Source: an uncultured Hyphomonas sp. (GTDB lineage: Bacteria; Pseudomonadota; Alphaproteobacteria; Caulobacterales; Hyphomonadaceae). Taken from it: a stretch of DNA of 64,000 nucleotides. Below the pieces are notes generated by a model. The model did not search any database. It had not been told where the DNA came from and saw only the letters and a program-made list of their open reading frames with translations. The translations under genes and the position numbers were made by a program. Shown here in pieces: positions 44,423 through 53,510 of the stretch; positions within the stretch are counted from its first letter, which is position 1, and every line of letters starts with the position of its first letter. The DNA lies in NCBI RefSeq assembly GCF_963675305.1, contig NZ_OY776147.1:1-64000 (forward strand), written 5' to 3'.

Positions 44423-45784
44423 ATGGACTTATTTGACCATGCCCTTGAAGAACGGATGCAGCAGGAAGCTCCCCTGGCGGACCGGATGCGGCCGCAGACC
44501 CTGGATGAGATTGTCGGCCAGGATCATATAATCGGGGAAGGTCGCTTGCTGCGCCGGGCCATTCAGGCTGACCGGCTTTTTTCTTCGATCATCCTCTACG
44601 GCCCTCCGGGTACCGGCAAGACCACCCTGGCGAGAGTCATCTCCAACCTGACCAAAGCCCACTTTGAAAGCCTCTCCGCAGTGCTGGCGGGGGTGGCTGA
44701 CCTGCGCAAGGTGATTGCTGAAGCCACCGAACGCCGCCGGCTCTATCAACGGCGGACGATCCTTTTCATTGACGAGGTGCACCGCTGGAACAAAGCCCAA
44801 CAGGATGCCCTGCTTCCCCATGTGGAAAGCGGGCTGGTGACCCTGATTGGCGCCACCACTCAGAACCCCTATTTTGATGTCATTAAAGCGCTGGTGTCCC
44901 GCTCTCGGGTGTTTGAAATGCACTCGCTGACCGAGGAAGATATCCAGGCGATCTTATTGCGCGCCCTGCAGGACCCGGAGCGCGGTTACGGCAAGTTAAA
45001 CGTTGAATTAGCGCCCGAGGCTATGGCACATCTTTCGCGCATGGCCGGGGGAGATGCCCGCAACGCGCTGAACGCGCTGGAACTAGCCGTGGAAACCACA
45101 CCACCCGGCGCAGATGGCATCCTCAGGATTGGGCTGGATGTGGCTCAGGAATCGATCCAGAAGCGGGCGGTGCTCTATGACAAATCCGATGACGCTCATT
45201 ATGACACCGTCTCGGCTTTCATCAAATCCGTGCGCGGCTCTGACCCCGATGCCGCGGTTTACTGGCTGGCGAAGATGCTCCATGCGGGCGAAGACCCGCG
45301 CTTCATCCTTCGGCGGCTGATCATCCTGGCGGGTGAAGATATTGGCCTGGCTGACCCGCAAGGGCTGGTGGTGGCCAATGCGGCCGCCCAGGCCTTTGAG
45401 TATATCGGCCTCCCTGAGGGGATCTTCCCTATCGTGGAAGCGACCCTCTACCTGGCGACTGCACCTAAATCCAATTCAGCTTTCGCCTATCATGCAGCTC
45501 TAGCGGAAATTGAGGAGAACGGGGTTGGCCCCGTGCCTGTCCATTTGATGGACTCCAGCCGTGACGCCAAAGGGTTGGGACATGGCGTGGGCTATGATTA
45601 CCCGCATGCCCATGAGGGTCACTGGACACCCCAGCAGTACCTCCCGAGCAATGTGTTAGGCACTCATTTCTACCAACCCTCCGATCAGGGCTATGAAGCC
45701 CAGGTGCAGGAGCGGGTGCGGCTCTGGCGAGAAGCGCAGGATAAGGTCTTATTGGAAGAAAAGCAGGAAAAGAAGGCAGCTTAA
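44423..45784 (+). CDS. rarA: replication-associated recombination ATPase RarA
   Basis: A 453-residue AAA+ clamp-loader-like ATPase that acts at stalled replication forks. Walker A is GPPGTGKTT (residues 60-68), Walker B is ILFIDEVHRWNKAQQD (about 112-127), sensor 1 is IGATTQNP. The C-terminal part has GGDARNALNALE (sensor 2 region), then KSVRGSDPDAAVYWLAKMLHAGEDPRFILRRLIILAGEDIGLADP and the conserved tail with LPSNVLGTHFYQPSDQGYE. The length is normal. Its stop overlaps the next start by one base. Confidence 0.93.
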   Translation: MDLFDHALEERMQQEAPLADRMRPQTLDEIVGQDHIIGEGRLLRRAIQADRLFSSIILYGPPGTGKTTLARVISNLTKAHFESLSAVLAGVADLRKVIAEATERRRLYQRRTILFIDEVHRWNKAQQDALLPHVESGLVTLIGATTQNPYFDVIKALVSRSRVFEMHSLTEEDIQAILLRALQDPERGYGKLNVELAPEAMAHLSRMAGGDARNALNALELAVETTPPGADGILRIGLDVAQESIQKRAVLYDKSDDAHYDTVSAFIKSVRGSDPDAAVYWLAKMLHAGEDPRFILRRLIILAGEDIGLADPQGLVVANAAAQAFEYIGLPEGIFPIVEATLYLATAPKSNSAFAYHAALAEIEENGVGPVPVHLMDSSRDAKGLGHGVGYDYPHAHEGHWTPQQYLPSNVLGTHFYQPSDQGYEAQVQERVRLWREAQDKVLLEEKQEKKAA

Positions 45785-46402
45785 TGGCGACGTTCTTATT
45801 AATCCGGCATGGCGACAATGATCTTTTGGGAAGCAGGCTGGCTGGCAGGCTCCCTGATGTGCATCTGAACGCAAAGGGAAAAGCCCAGGCCCAGGCGGTC
45901 GCAGATGGCCTGGCGGATTTGCCAATCACCGCGGTCTACGCCAGCCCACTGGAACGGGCCCAGGAAACAGCGGAGCCCCTCGCACAGGTGCATAAGCTGT
46001 CCATCCAGACTCTGCCCGAACTGATGGGAAATTGACTTTGGAGAATGGCAGGGGGAAGCACTCGACAAGCTTCGGAAAGACCGGCTGTGGAAAACCGTTC
46101 AGAACAATCCCGCTACTTTCAGGTTCCCTGGCGGAGAGAGCTTCGCCGAAGCTCAGGCTCGGGTGGTCGCAGGGTTATCAACGCTCAGTGAGCAGCATGG
46201 CGAAAAAGACGTGGTTGCCTGCACTTCCCACAGCGATATCATCCGTCTCGCGGTGGCTCATTTCCTGGCGCTACCCCTGGATCGATTCCAACGGATCAGA
46301 ATCCGACCGGCATCCGTCACGGTGCTGCACTTGAATGAGGGCCTGGGTTATTTTGGCCCTATCAATTACACATTTGATTTCAAATCGGCATTACCCTTTT
46401 AA
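45784..46402 (+). CDS. histidine phosphatase family protein; one frameshift
   Basis: A phosphoglycerate-mutase-like phosphatase of about 205 residues. The catalytic RHG is in LIRHGDNDLLGSRLAGRLPDVHLNAKG, with the second arginine/glutamate in YASPLERAQETAEPLA and the second histidine in CTSHSDIIRLAVAHFL. One extra G near 46029 breaks the frame; in the other frame the missing part reads EIDFGEWQGEALDKL, the conserved family segment. Substrate unknown (small phosphoesters or a cofactor precursor). Coupled to rarA by a one-base overlap. Confidence 0.85.
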
Positions 46403-46508
46403 TTCCCCAATTTGCCCCAAAAAATTACGATCCAATCGTGAAAATTGTTCCGGTTAGCCTTGGGTGTAGGCTATAATTACCGTTGTGCCCAACATGAAAA
46501 GGAGCGCC

Positions 46509-47333
46509 ATGGACAAGCATTTCGTCAAACCGGGATCAAAGATCAAGCTGAAGGAATGGCCGACCCGCTCGGATGACAGCATTTTAAAAGATGACGGCAA
46601 GGCCCAGCTTGTGGTCCTGGCGACTCAACTCGCCGATTTGCAGGAACTCTTGTATGCCGAACATCAGCAGAAGGTTCTGATCGTTTTGCAGGGGATGGAT
46701 ACCAGCGGCAAGGATAGCACTATCCGCCACGTCTTTGGTGATGTCAACCCCCAGGGGACGCATGTTTGCAGCTTCAAGGTGCCAACCCCGCAGGAATTGG
46801 ATCATGATTATCTTTGGCGGGTACATAAGAACACCCCTGGCAAAGGTGAAATTACGATCTTCAACCGCTCTCATTATGAGGACGTGCTGGTTGTGCGGGT
46901 GCATGACCTCGTGCCTAAGTCAGTCTGGGAAAAGCGTTACAACCAGATCAACGCCTTTGAAAAGCTTCTGGTTCAGGAAGGCACCACAATCCTGAAATTC
47001 TGCCTGCATATCAGCAAGGAAGAGCAGGCGGAACGTTTCCTGGCCCGTCTCGACCGTCCCACTAAACGCTGGAAGTTCAATCCGGGTGATTTGGAAGAAC
47101 GCGAATATTGGGATGATTATATGGCGGCCTATGAGGATATGGTCAACCGCACCAGCACGGAATGGGCGCCCTGGATCGTTGTCCCCTCGGACCAGAAATG
47201 GTATCGCAACCTGATCGTTGCCGAGACCATTATCAAAACGCTGCAAGATCTGGATATGCACTTTCCTAAAGAAGTGCCTGATATTGAAAAATACAAGGGA
47301 ATCCTTGAGGAGATGGTCGCTAAGGAAGTCTGA
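46509..47333 (+). CDS. polyphosphate kinase 2 family protein (polyphosphate:nucleotide phosphotransferase)
   Basis: A PPK2-family kinase of about 274 residues, using polyphosphate to phosphorylate nucleoside mono- or diphosphates. Walker A is LQGMDTSGKDSTIRHVF, followed by PQGTHVCSFKVPTPQELDHDYLWRVH, the lid segment FNRSHYEDVLVVRVH, and LARLDRPTKRWKFNPGDLEEREYWDDYMAAYEDM. The subtype (AMP versus ADP) cannot be settled by eye. AAGGAG lies six bases before ATG 46509; an upstream in-frame GTG at 46485 is less likely. A TATAAT lies at 46470. The stop overlaps the next ATG by one base. Confidence 0.88.
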   Translation: MDKHFVKPGSKIKLKEWPTRSDDSILKDDGKAQLVVLATQLADLQELLYAEHQQKVLIVLQGMDTSGKDSTIRHVFGDVNPQGTHVCSFKVPTPQELDHDYLWRVHKNTPGKGEITIFNRSHYEDVLVVRVHDLVPKSVWEKRYNQINAFEKLLVQEGTTILKFCLHISKEEQAERFLARLDRPTKRWKFNPGDLEEREYWDDYMAAYEDMVNRTSTEWAPWIVVPSDQKWYRNLIVAETIIKTLQDLDMHFPKEVPDIEKYKGILEEMVAKEV

Positions 47334-48358
47334 TGAGTTTACCCCTCCCGAACCAATATCTCCGGTTTGTCCTCGCCGGTTGTGTGAATGAGGATTTTAT
47401 TCTCCCTATCTCAGGATCCCCCCAGGACTCAGTTCTGGGGGGAAACCTCCCTTATGCCGCAGCGGGGCTGGCCCTGTGGGGCGGCAAAGCGGGGATGGTT
47501 GCCAGGGTGGGGGATGATTTCCCAATGGCGTATTTAGATCGTTTCCGCCAACTCGACTTTGACCTCAAGGGGATCAAGCTGGTGGAAGGCCCAATGGATG
47601 CCCGGCGTTTCATTGCCCATCAGGATGAGGCCACCTATTTTGAAGATAACCCGATGCAGCACTATGTGGATCGGGGATACCCTTTCCCGCAGCGTTTACT
47701 GGGGTATAAAACCCGGTCACTCGTTCCCCCGGACATCAACGCGCCGCAAAAGCAATCGATTCAAATAACTGATATCCCTGAATACTATCTGGAAGCCAGC
47801 GGGGTGCATATCTGCCCGATAGATCACCTTTCGCACATCATCCTGCCCTCCGTATTTCGTCAGGGTCGGGCCACAACGATCACCCTTTCGCCCTCACCGG
47901 GCTATATGACGCCGACCTATTGGGGGGAACTGCCGGGAATGCTTTCGGAGATCACAGCACTTATCGTGCAAGAGAGAGAAGTCCAGGCGCTTTTTCAGGG
48001 GCGTGGGTCAGATCTATGGGAGATGGCGGAAGCGCTGGGTGGGATGGGGCCGGAATTTGTTGTGATCCAAACCGCCCGCTCGGGTTATTACCTTTATGAC
48101 CATATCAGCCACAAACGCTGGGTGATTCCCCAATATCCTTCCCGAATCGCCGATCCGACCGGTGGGCGGGATGCCTTCGCCGGAGGTTTTTTGGTGGGTT
48201 ACCGCGAGGACTACGATCCGCTGGCCGCTTCCCTCAAAGGGGCGATATCTGCTTCATTAACGGTGGAAGGCAGCGGTGTTTACTATGCGCTGGATGCGAT
48301 GCCTGGCTTGCGGGACGCGCGACTCGAATCCCTGAAGAGTCTCGTCCGCGAGATTTAG
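47333..48358 (+). CDS. PfkB-family carbohydrate kinase
   Basis: A 341-residue ribokinase-fold protein: LAGCVNEDFILPISG and LGGNLPYAAAGLALWGGKAGMVARVGDDFP at the N-terminus, and the catalytic DPTGGRDAFAGGFLVGY near residue 275, where the second D of GGRDAF is the base. The sugar or nucleoside substrate is unclear. Translationally coupled to the PPK2-like kinase. Confidence 0.8.
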   Translation: MSLPLPNQYLRFVLAGCVNEDFILPISGSPQDSVLGGNLPYAAAGLALWGGKAGMVARVGDDFPMAYLDRFRQLDFDLKGIKLVEGPMDARRFIAHQDEATYFEDNPMQHYVDRGYPFPQRLLGYKTRSLVPPDINAPQKQSIQITDIPEYYLEASGVHICPIDHLSHIILPSVFRQGRATTITLSPSPGYMTPTYWGELPGMLSEITALIVQEREVQALFQGRGSDLWEMAEALGGMGPEFVVIQTARSGYYLYDHISHKRWVIPQYPSRIADPTGGRDAFAGGFLVGYREDYDPLAASLKGAISASLTVEGSGVYYALDAMPGLRDARLESLKSLVREI

Positions 48359-48377
48359 TTTTTTCCCAGTTGGAAAT

Positions 48378-49826
48378 TTAGAGAGTTTCGTTGAGCAATT
48401 CCTGCACCACGCCGGGATTGGCTTTGCCGCGCATCTGCCGCATGACCTGACCAAAGAACCACTGCCGCAGCGCTACCTTGCCTTCATGATAGGCTCGGAC
48501 TTCGTCGGGATGTTCCGCTAAAACCTGACGCACCACTTCGGCGATCGCCTCCCGATCTGAAATTTGGGCGAGGCCTTCGGCCTCAATGATCGTCAGGGCT
48601 TGCTGCCCGGTGGCGACCATTTTTTCCAGAACGGTTTTTGCCGTGGCGTTATTGATTTTGCCTTGCTGCAGCAGGTCCAGCAGCCCGGCCAGTGCGGCCG
48701 GGGAAATCGGCAGGGTATCAATGAGCATATTGGTGGCGTTCATGATCCCGAACAGTTCACCGGAGACCCAATTGGCGGCCAGCCCAGCGTCTGGCTGCGG
48801 CATGGCGTTGACGACGCTTTCATAAAATTCCGCAGTATCCCGGTCCGCCGTGAGGACTTCGGCTTGATAGGCATCCAGTCCGAGATCCGCCATAAAGCGG
48901 ATGAACTTGCGATCCGGGCGTTCCGGCAGGCGCTCACGGGCCGCCTCAATTTCCGCCGGGCTGATGACCAGCGGGGGCAGGTCCGGCTCGGGGAAGTAGC
49001 GGTAATCGTGTGCTTCTTCCTTGCTGCGTTGGGAGACAGTGACCTCGTTGGTCTCGTCCCAGCCCAGGGTCTCCTGATCCACCTTGCCGCCGGCCTCCAG
49101 CAGGGCCGTTTGGCGGTCCAGCTCATAGGTGATTGCGGCGGTCATCGTACGGAAGCTGTTGAGGTTCTTGATCTCAACCCGGGTGCCGAGGGTCTCGCTC
49201 CCTTCGGGGCGGACGGAGACATTGGCTTCAAAGCGGATCACGCCTTTTTCAAGGTCGCCTGAGTTGACGCCTAGATATTGCAGCACCATCCGCAGGGCGC
49301 GGGTATGGGCCAGCACCTGTTCAATCGAGTGCATATCCGGCTCGGAGACAATCTCGAGCAGGGGGATCCCGGCCCGGTTGAGGTCCACGAGAGAGGAAGC
49401 CTCCTCCTCGGTGTGGATATGGGTCAGCTTGCCGGTGTCCTCTTCCAGGTGCACGCGGCGGATCTGGATATCCAGCCAGCCGGCCTCCGTTCGCACGGGC
49501 AGCAGGCCGTGTTCGGCCAGAGGATGTTCGTATTGGGAGATTTGATAGCCTTTGGGCAGATCGGGATAGAAATAATTCTTGCGCGCGAACTGGCTGACCT
49601 CGTTGATCTCACAATCCAGCGCGAGGGCAACCCGCAGCCCAAAAGCGACTGCCTGATCATTGACCACGGGGAGTGAGCCGGGCATGCCTGCACAAACGGG
49701 GCAGACCGCGGAATTGGGTTCTGCCCGGGTGGAATCCAACACCGGGCAGCCACAGAACATTTTTGATTGTGTTTGCAGTTCGGCATGGACTTCCAGGCCG
49801 ATATCTGCGATGTATCCAGATTTCAT
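48378..49826 (-). CDS. gatB: Asp-tRNA(Asn)/Glu-tRNA(Gln) amidotransferase subunit B
   Basis: A 482-residue subunit that binds the misacylated tRNA and activates the acid with ATP. GLEVHAELQTQSKMFCGCP at the start includes part of the zinc/cysteine site, followed by NPICPVCAG-like NSAVCPVCAGMPG, DLPKGYQISQYEHPLA, the HLEEDTGKLTH motif, and DLNRAGIPLLEIVSEPD. The C-terminal GatB/YqeY domain ends AEVVRQVLAEHPDEVRAYHEGKVALRQWFFGQVMRQMRGKANPGVVQELLNE. It is the last gene of the long minus-strand run that starts with gatC, about 4.4 kb downstream of gatA. Confidence 0.95.
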   Translation of the reverse strand: MKSGYIADIGLEVHAELQTQSKMFCGCPVLDSTRAEPNSAVCPVCAGMPGSLPVVNDQAVAFGLRVALALDCEINEVSQFARKNYFYPDLPKGYQISQYEHPLAEHGLLPVRTEAGWLDIQIRRVHLEEDTGKLTHIHTEEEASSLVDLNRAGIPLLEIVSEPDMHSIEQVLAHTRALRMVLQYLGVNSGDLEKGVIRFEANVSVRPEGSETLGTRVEIKNLNSFRTMTAAITYELDRQTALLEAGGKVDQETLGWDETNEVTVSQRSKEEAHDYRYFPEPDLPPLVISPAEIEAARERLPERPDRKFIRFMADLGLDAYQAEVLTADRDTAEFYESVVNAMPQPDAGLAANWVSGELFGIMNATNMLIDTLPISPAALAGLLDLLQQGKINNATAKTVLEKMVATGQQALTIIEAEGLAQISDREAIAEVVRQVLAEHPDEVRAYHEGKVALRQWFFGQVMRQMRGKANPGVVQELLNETL

Positions 49827-49918
49827 CTCAAACCTTTATTCAATTTTCCGGCGACCCTGGCAAACTGAAAGGTGAGGATGCTTGCGGTGGTCTTGCTGTC
49901 GGTTAGAATCTGGTTGGA

Positions 49919-51079
49919 TCAGAGCCTCTTCAGGAAGTGGCCGATCTTTTCCAGGGCGATCTCAAGTTTTTCGTAACTGGTAGCGTAGGAGCAGCGGACA
50001 AAGCCAATCCCGGAATCGCCAAAGGCGGAACCCGGCACTACGGCCACTTTTTCTTCCAACAGCAGCTTCTCGGCGAAGGTCACGTCGTCCAGGCCGGTGT
50101 TGTGGATGCTGGGGAAGACATAAAATGCGCCGTGCGGTTCAAACGTTGGCAGCCCGAGGCTGTTCATGCCTTCATAGACCAGCTTGCGGCGGCGGTCATA
50201 TTCCGCCAACATTTCCTCGACATAGGGTTCGCCCACTTTGAGGGCTTCCAGCGCGCCATATTGCGAAACCGTTGGCGCGGACATGACGGAATATTGGTGG
50301 ATGCGGACCAGACCGTTGATGATGCTGGCCGGGCCGGCCGCGTAGCCGATCCGCCAACCGGTCATAGCGTAGTCTTTTGAGAAGCCACCCAGCAGCACTG
50401 TGCGATCCTGCATGCCGGGGAAGGCCGGGAAGCAGATATGTTCCTGCCCATAGACCAGACGATCATAGATCTCATCAGAGATCACGACCAGATCATGCTC
50501 TTCCGCAATCTTGGCGATGGCTTCCAGATTTTCCCGTTTGGCAACCGCACCAGTGGGGTTGTTGGGATAGCCCAATAGGATCGCTTTGGTCCTGGGGGTG
50601 ATCGCTTTTTCAATCACGGCTGGATTAGGTTGGAAATCGTCTTCCATGGTCGTGTAAATTTCAACCGGTTTACCGCCCGCCAGGATGACTTCCGCCTGGT
50701 AGGAGACGAAACACGGGGTGGGGATGATGACTTCATCCCCGGGGTCTAGCAAAGCTGTGAAGGTGAGGTAGAGGGCCTCGGAGACGCCCACTGTGACGAT
50801 AATCTCGTTGACCGGGTCATAATGCACGCCATAGCGCTCTTCCAGATTTTGCGCAATAGCTGTACGCAGCTCCATGATGCCAAGGTTGGAAGTGTAATGG
50901 GTCTCGCCCTTGTAGAGGGCCTGCGCCCCAGCGTCAATGATCGGCCGGGGCGTGGTGAAGTCAGGCTCGCCAATTCCGAGTGAGATCACATTTTCCATGG
51001 TGGCGGCGATATCGAAGAATTTCCGGATACCGGAAGCTTTCAGGTTAGCGACGGTCTTAGAGAGATAACTTTTTGGCAT
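49919..51079 (-). CDS. PLP-dependent class I aminotransferase
   Basis: A 386-residue aminotransferase of the aspartate/alanine-type fold I group. It begins ISLGIGEPDFTTP, has YPNNPTGAV, the PLP aspartate/tyrosine in VISDEIYDRLVYG, the Schiff-base lysine in GGFSKDYAMTGWRIGY, and the substrate arginine in GIGFVRCSYATS. Substrate not determined; this subgroup includes aspartate, aromatic and N-succinyl-diaminopimelate enzymes. AAGGAG precedes the ATG. Confidence 0.85.
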   Translation of the reverse strand: MPKSYLSKTVANLKASGIRKFFDIAATMENVISLGIGEPDFTTPRPIIDAGAQALYKGETHYTSNLGIMELRTAIAQNLEERYGVHYDPVNEIIVTVGVSEALYLTFTALLDPGDEVIIPTPCFVSYQAEVILAGGKPVEIYTTMEDDFQPNPAVIEKAITPRTKAILLGYPNNPTGAVAKRENLEAIAKIAEEHDLVVISDEIYDRLVYGQEHICFPAFPGMQDRTVLLGGFSKDYAMTGWRIGYAAGPASIINGLVRIHQYSVMSAPTVSQYGALEALKVGEPYVEEMLAEYDRRRKLVYEGMNSLGLPTFEPHGAFYVFPSIHNTGLDDVTFAEKLLLEEKVAVVPGSAFGDSGIGFVRCSYATSYEKLEIALEKIGHFLKRL

Positions 51080-51117
51080 TCACGCTCCTTGATGTGTAGG
51101 TGGATACGATCCTAATT

Positions 51118-51366
51118 TTACAACGACAAATCCCCTTTTGCGCGGATTTGCCAGGTTTCCGATTCAATTGTGTAGGTCAATTCGAACAAGGTCTCACCGG
51201 GCGAACAGCGAACCAAAAAGGTGAGCGAGTCCGGATGGCGCTGTCTTTCGATGACCTCAAGGACCTGGTAGGTCACTTCCTGCCAGATCACCCGGCGGGG
51301 GTCCTCCGGGTAGCTGGCGCCGGCATAACATTCAACCCGGTCCATTGCGCTTTGCTCTCTGCTCAT
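51118..51366 (-). CDS. small conserved-looking protein of unknown function
   Basis: 82 residues: DRVECYAGASYPEDPRRVIWQEVTYQVLEVIERQR, then four predicted beta strands (SLTFLVRCS, ETLFELTYTIES, TWQIRAKG). The layout is similar to short DUF6504-like proteins, but I am not sure of the match. It starts inside the stop of the nucleotidyltransferase gene (ATGA overlap), so it is translated from the same message. Confidence 0.5.
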   Translation of the reverse strand: MSREQSAMDRVECYAGASYPEDPRRVIWQEVTYQVLEVIERQRHPDSLTFLVRCSPGETLFELTYTIESETWQIRAKGDLSL

Positions 51367-52376
51367 TGATTGGCGCAGCTATTGTCGCCGAGGTTGGCCC
51401 GGCCGGTCTGGCCTCGCAGCGATACACTATGCCCGATCAACGAGTCCTCCAGACGGCAGGATTTCAGCCACGATCCGGGACCGACGATGCTCTCACGGAT
51501 CAGGCAGTCTTTGATCGTGACGTTCTCGCCAATGGAGACATACGGCCCGACCACCGATTGGGTCACTTGGGCGGTGGGGTGGATGAACACTGGCGGAATG
51601 ATAACCGTATTTTCAGTGGGGGTCAATTTATCGCTGTTGTCATGGCCGTGGTCCAGCAGGTAGCAGTTGGTTTCCAGCAGGGATTCGGGCGTGCCGGAAT
51701 CCAGCCAGGTTTCCACTTTTTCGATGCGCATCCTGAGGCCGCGTTTGAGCAGGATATTGATCGCGTCCGCCAGAAAAAATTCGCCTTTGAGGTAAAGTTC
51801 CCGGTCAATTTGTTCTTCAACGGCGGAAAGGATGGTTGCGGCGTCCTTGAAGTAATAGCAGCCGACCACTGCCAGGTTATTGGACATATCATCCGGTTTC
51901 TCGATCAATTCGGAGATCCAGCCGCCTTCATCCACAAGGGCCACGCCAAAGCGGCGCGGATCGGGGACGGGCTTGACCCAGATCACCCCGTCGGCTTCTT
52001 CATCAGCCAGAAAGGAGTAGTCATTTCCGATGATCGTGTCGGAAAAGACGATCAGCAGGGGGCCGCTGAGCGCTTCCTTGGCCTGCCAAAGGGCATCCGA
52101 TTGGCCGCGCATGACGGTATCAATGGGAAATTTGACTTTCCAATCCGGATAAAACCGCGCCATGTGCTCACGGATCTGCGGTTCAACCTGGGCGTTGACG
52201 GAGAAGATGAATTCCGATTCCTGCACATTGGGTACGGTCTTGACCATTTCCAACACAAAGTCAATCACAGTCTTCCCGGCCAGGCTGACCAGGGGTTTGG
52301 GGCGGCTCCAGGTGAGCGGCCGTAGCCGGCTGCCAAATCCCCCCATTGGGATCAAAATTTTGATCGCTTGCTCCAA
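51363..52376 (-). CDS. sugar-phosphate nucleotidyltransferase with left-handed beta-helix domain (paralogue 1)
   Basis: A 337-residue enzyme that makes NDP-sugars from sugar-1-phosphate and NTP. The N-terminal nucleotidyltransferase domain has ILIPMGGFGSRLRPLTWSRPKPLVSLAGK (the G-x-G-x-R-L-x-P...PKP signature). From about residue 250 hexapeptide repeats form a beta-helix (VIIPPVFIHPTAQV, VVGPYVSIGENVTIKDCLIRESIVGPGS). The start is TTG with GGAGGT six bases upstream. It shares about half its residues with the gene directly upstream, so the two arose by tandem duplication; they may use different sugars or form one complex. Confidence 0.85.
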   Translation of the reverse strand: MEQAIKILIPMGGFGSRLRPLTWSRPKPLVSLAGKTVIDFVLEMVKTVPNVQESEFIFSVNAQVEPQIREHMARFYPDWKVKFPIDTVMRGQSDALWQAKEALSGPLLIVFSDTIIGNDYSFLADEEADGVIWVKPVPDPRRFGVALVDEGGWISELIEKPDDMSNNLAVVGCYYFKDAATILSAVEEQIDRELYLKGEFFLADAINILLKRGLRMRIEKVETWLDSGTPESLLETNCYLLDHGHDNSDKLTPTENTVIIPPVFIHPTAQVTQSVVGPYVSIGENVTIKDCLIRESIVGPGSWLKSCRLEDSLIGHSVSLRGQTGRANLGDNSCANQ

Positions 52377-52466
52377 AGCTGCACCTCCGGAAAAGAAAGT
52401 TCCGATGAATCGTTCGAGTGTCTCGTCACCCTATTGTACTTTGCATTCGGGCTTGGCCGGGCGGGC

Positions 52467-53477
52467 CTATTTGACCGCCCAGGAATCGTCGCCAATGTTG
52501 AACCGGCCGGATTGATTGGTAATATTCACGTTATGACCAATCACCGAGCCTTCCAACAGCGAACCGGTCACATGCGTGCCGGAGCCGATGATCGAATCCC
52601 GGATCGTGCTGTCATTCACCACGGCGCCCTCGCCCAGGGAGATATGCGGCCCGATCACAGCTGTGTTGATCCGGGCGGTGGGGTGAATGTTCACCGGCGG
52701 GATGATCACGGTATCTTCCAGGTTGGTCACGGATTTTGAATTGTCCTGACCATGCTCCAGCAGATAGCGATTGGTCTCCAGCAGAGCTTCGGTCGTGCCG
52801 GCATCCAGCCAGGTGTTGACCATTTCCGTGCGCATCGTCATCCCGCGTTCCAGCATGATGTTGATAGCGTCCACCAGGAAAAATTCATTTTTCAATGAGA
52901 TGTTGCGCTTGATCTGCTCTTCGATGGCGGAGATCAGGTCTTCGGCTTCTTCAAAATAGTAGCATCCAACCACGGCCAGATTGTTTTTAAGTTCCTGAGG
53001 CTTCTCGATCAGACGGACCACCTGACGTTTTTGATCGACTTCGGCCACACCAAAGCGACGGGGATCCGGGACAGGTTTGACGAAAGCCACGCCCTGGGTT
53101 TCGTTGGCGAGAAAAGAGAAATCGTTGTCAATCAGGGTGTCCGAGAAGGCCATCAGCATCGGCCCATGCAGAAATTCGCGGGCCTGCCAAAAGGCATCCG
53201 ACTGCCCCTTCATTTCCGGCTGGACGGCGAAATTAACATGAAAGTTTGGGTATTGACGGGCAACGTGTTCCTTGATCTGTTCGCCCATCGTTGACCCGAG
53301 GATGAAGACAAATTCGCATTGCTCAAAATTGGGCACCGATCGGAACATATTCAGGATTTGATCCAGCACCGTCCCACCCGCCAGCGGAACCAGCGGTTTG
53401 GGCTTGGACCAGGTCAGCGGCCGCAGTCGGCTGCCGAAGCCGGCCATCGGGATCACGATTTTTAAAGGTTTGGTCAT
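52467..53477 (-). CDS. sugar-phosphate nucleotidyltransferase with left-handed beta-helix domain (paralogue 2)
   Basis: A 336-residue paralogue of the next gene with the same architecture: IVIPMAGFGSRLRPLTWSKPKPLVPLAGG, FSDTLIDNDF, KPVPDPRRFGVAEVD, WLDAGTTEALLETNRYLLEHG, then hexapeptide repeats (VIIPPVNIHPTARI, VIGPHISLGEGAVVNDSTIRDSIIGSG). The WLDAGT and DPRRFGV segments fit the glucose-1-phosphate thymidylyl/uridylyltransferase group. GAGGAG lies upstream of the ATG. Confidence 0.87.
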   Translation of the reverse strand: MTKPLKIVIPMAGFGSRLRPLTWSKPKPLVPLAGGTVLDQILNMFRSVPNFEQCEFVFILGSTMGEQIKEHVARQYPNFHVNFAVQPEMKGQSDAFWQAREFLHGPMLMAFSDTLIDNDFSFLANETQGVAFVKPVPDPRRFGVAEVDQKRQVVRLIEKPQELKNNLAVVGCYYFEEAEDLISAIEEQIKRNISLKNEFFLVDAINIMLERGMTMRTEMVNTWLDAGTTEALLETNRYLLEHGQDNSKSVTNLEDTVIIPPVNIHPTARINTAVIGPHISLGEGAVVNDSTIRDSIIGSGTHVTGSLLEGSVIGHNVNITNQSGRFNIGDDSWAVK

Positions 53478-53510
53478 GTGAGGAACTCCTCGTTTGGGCC
53501 TGGCTGAATA

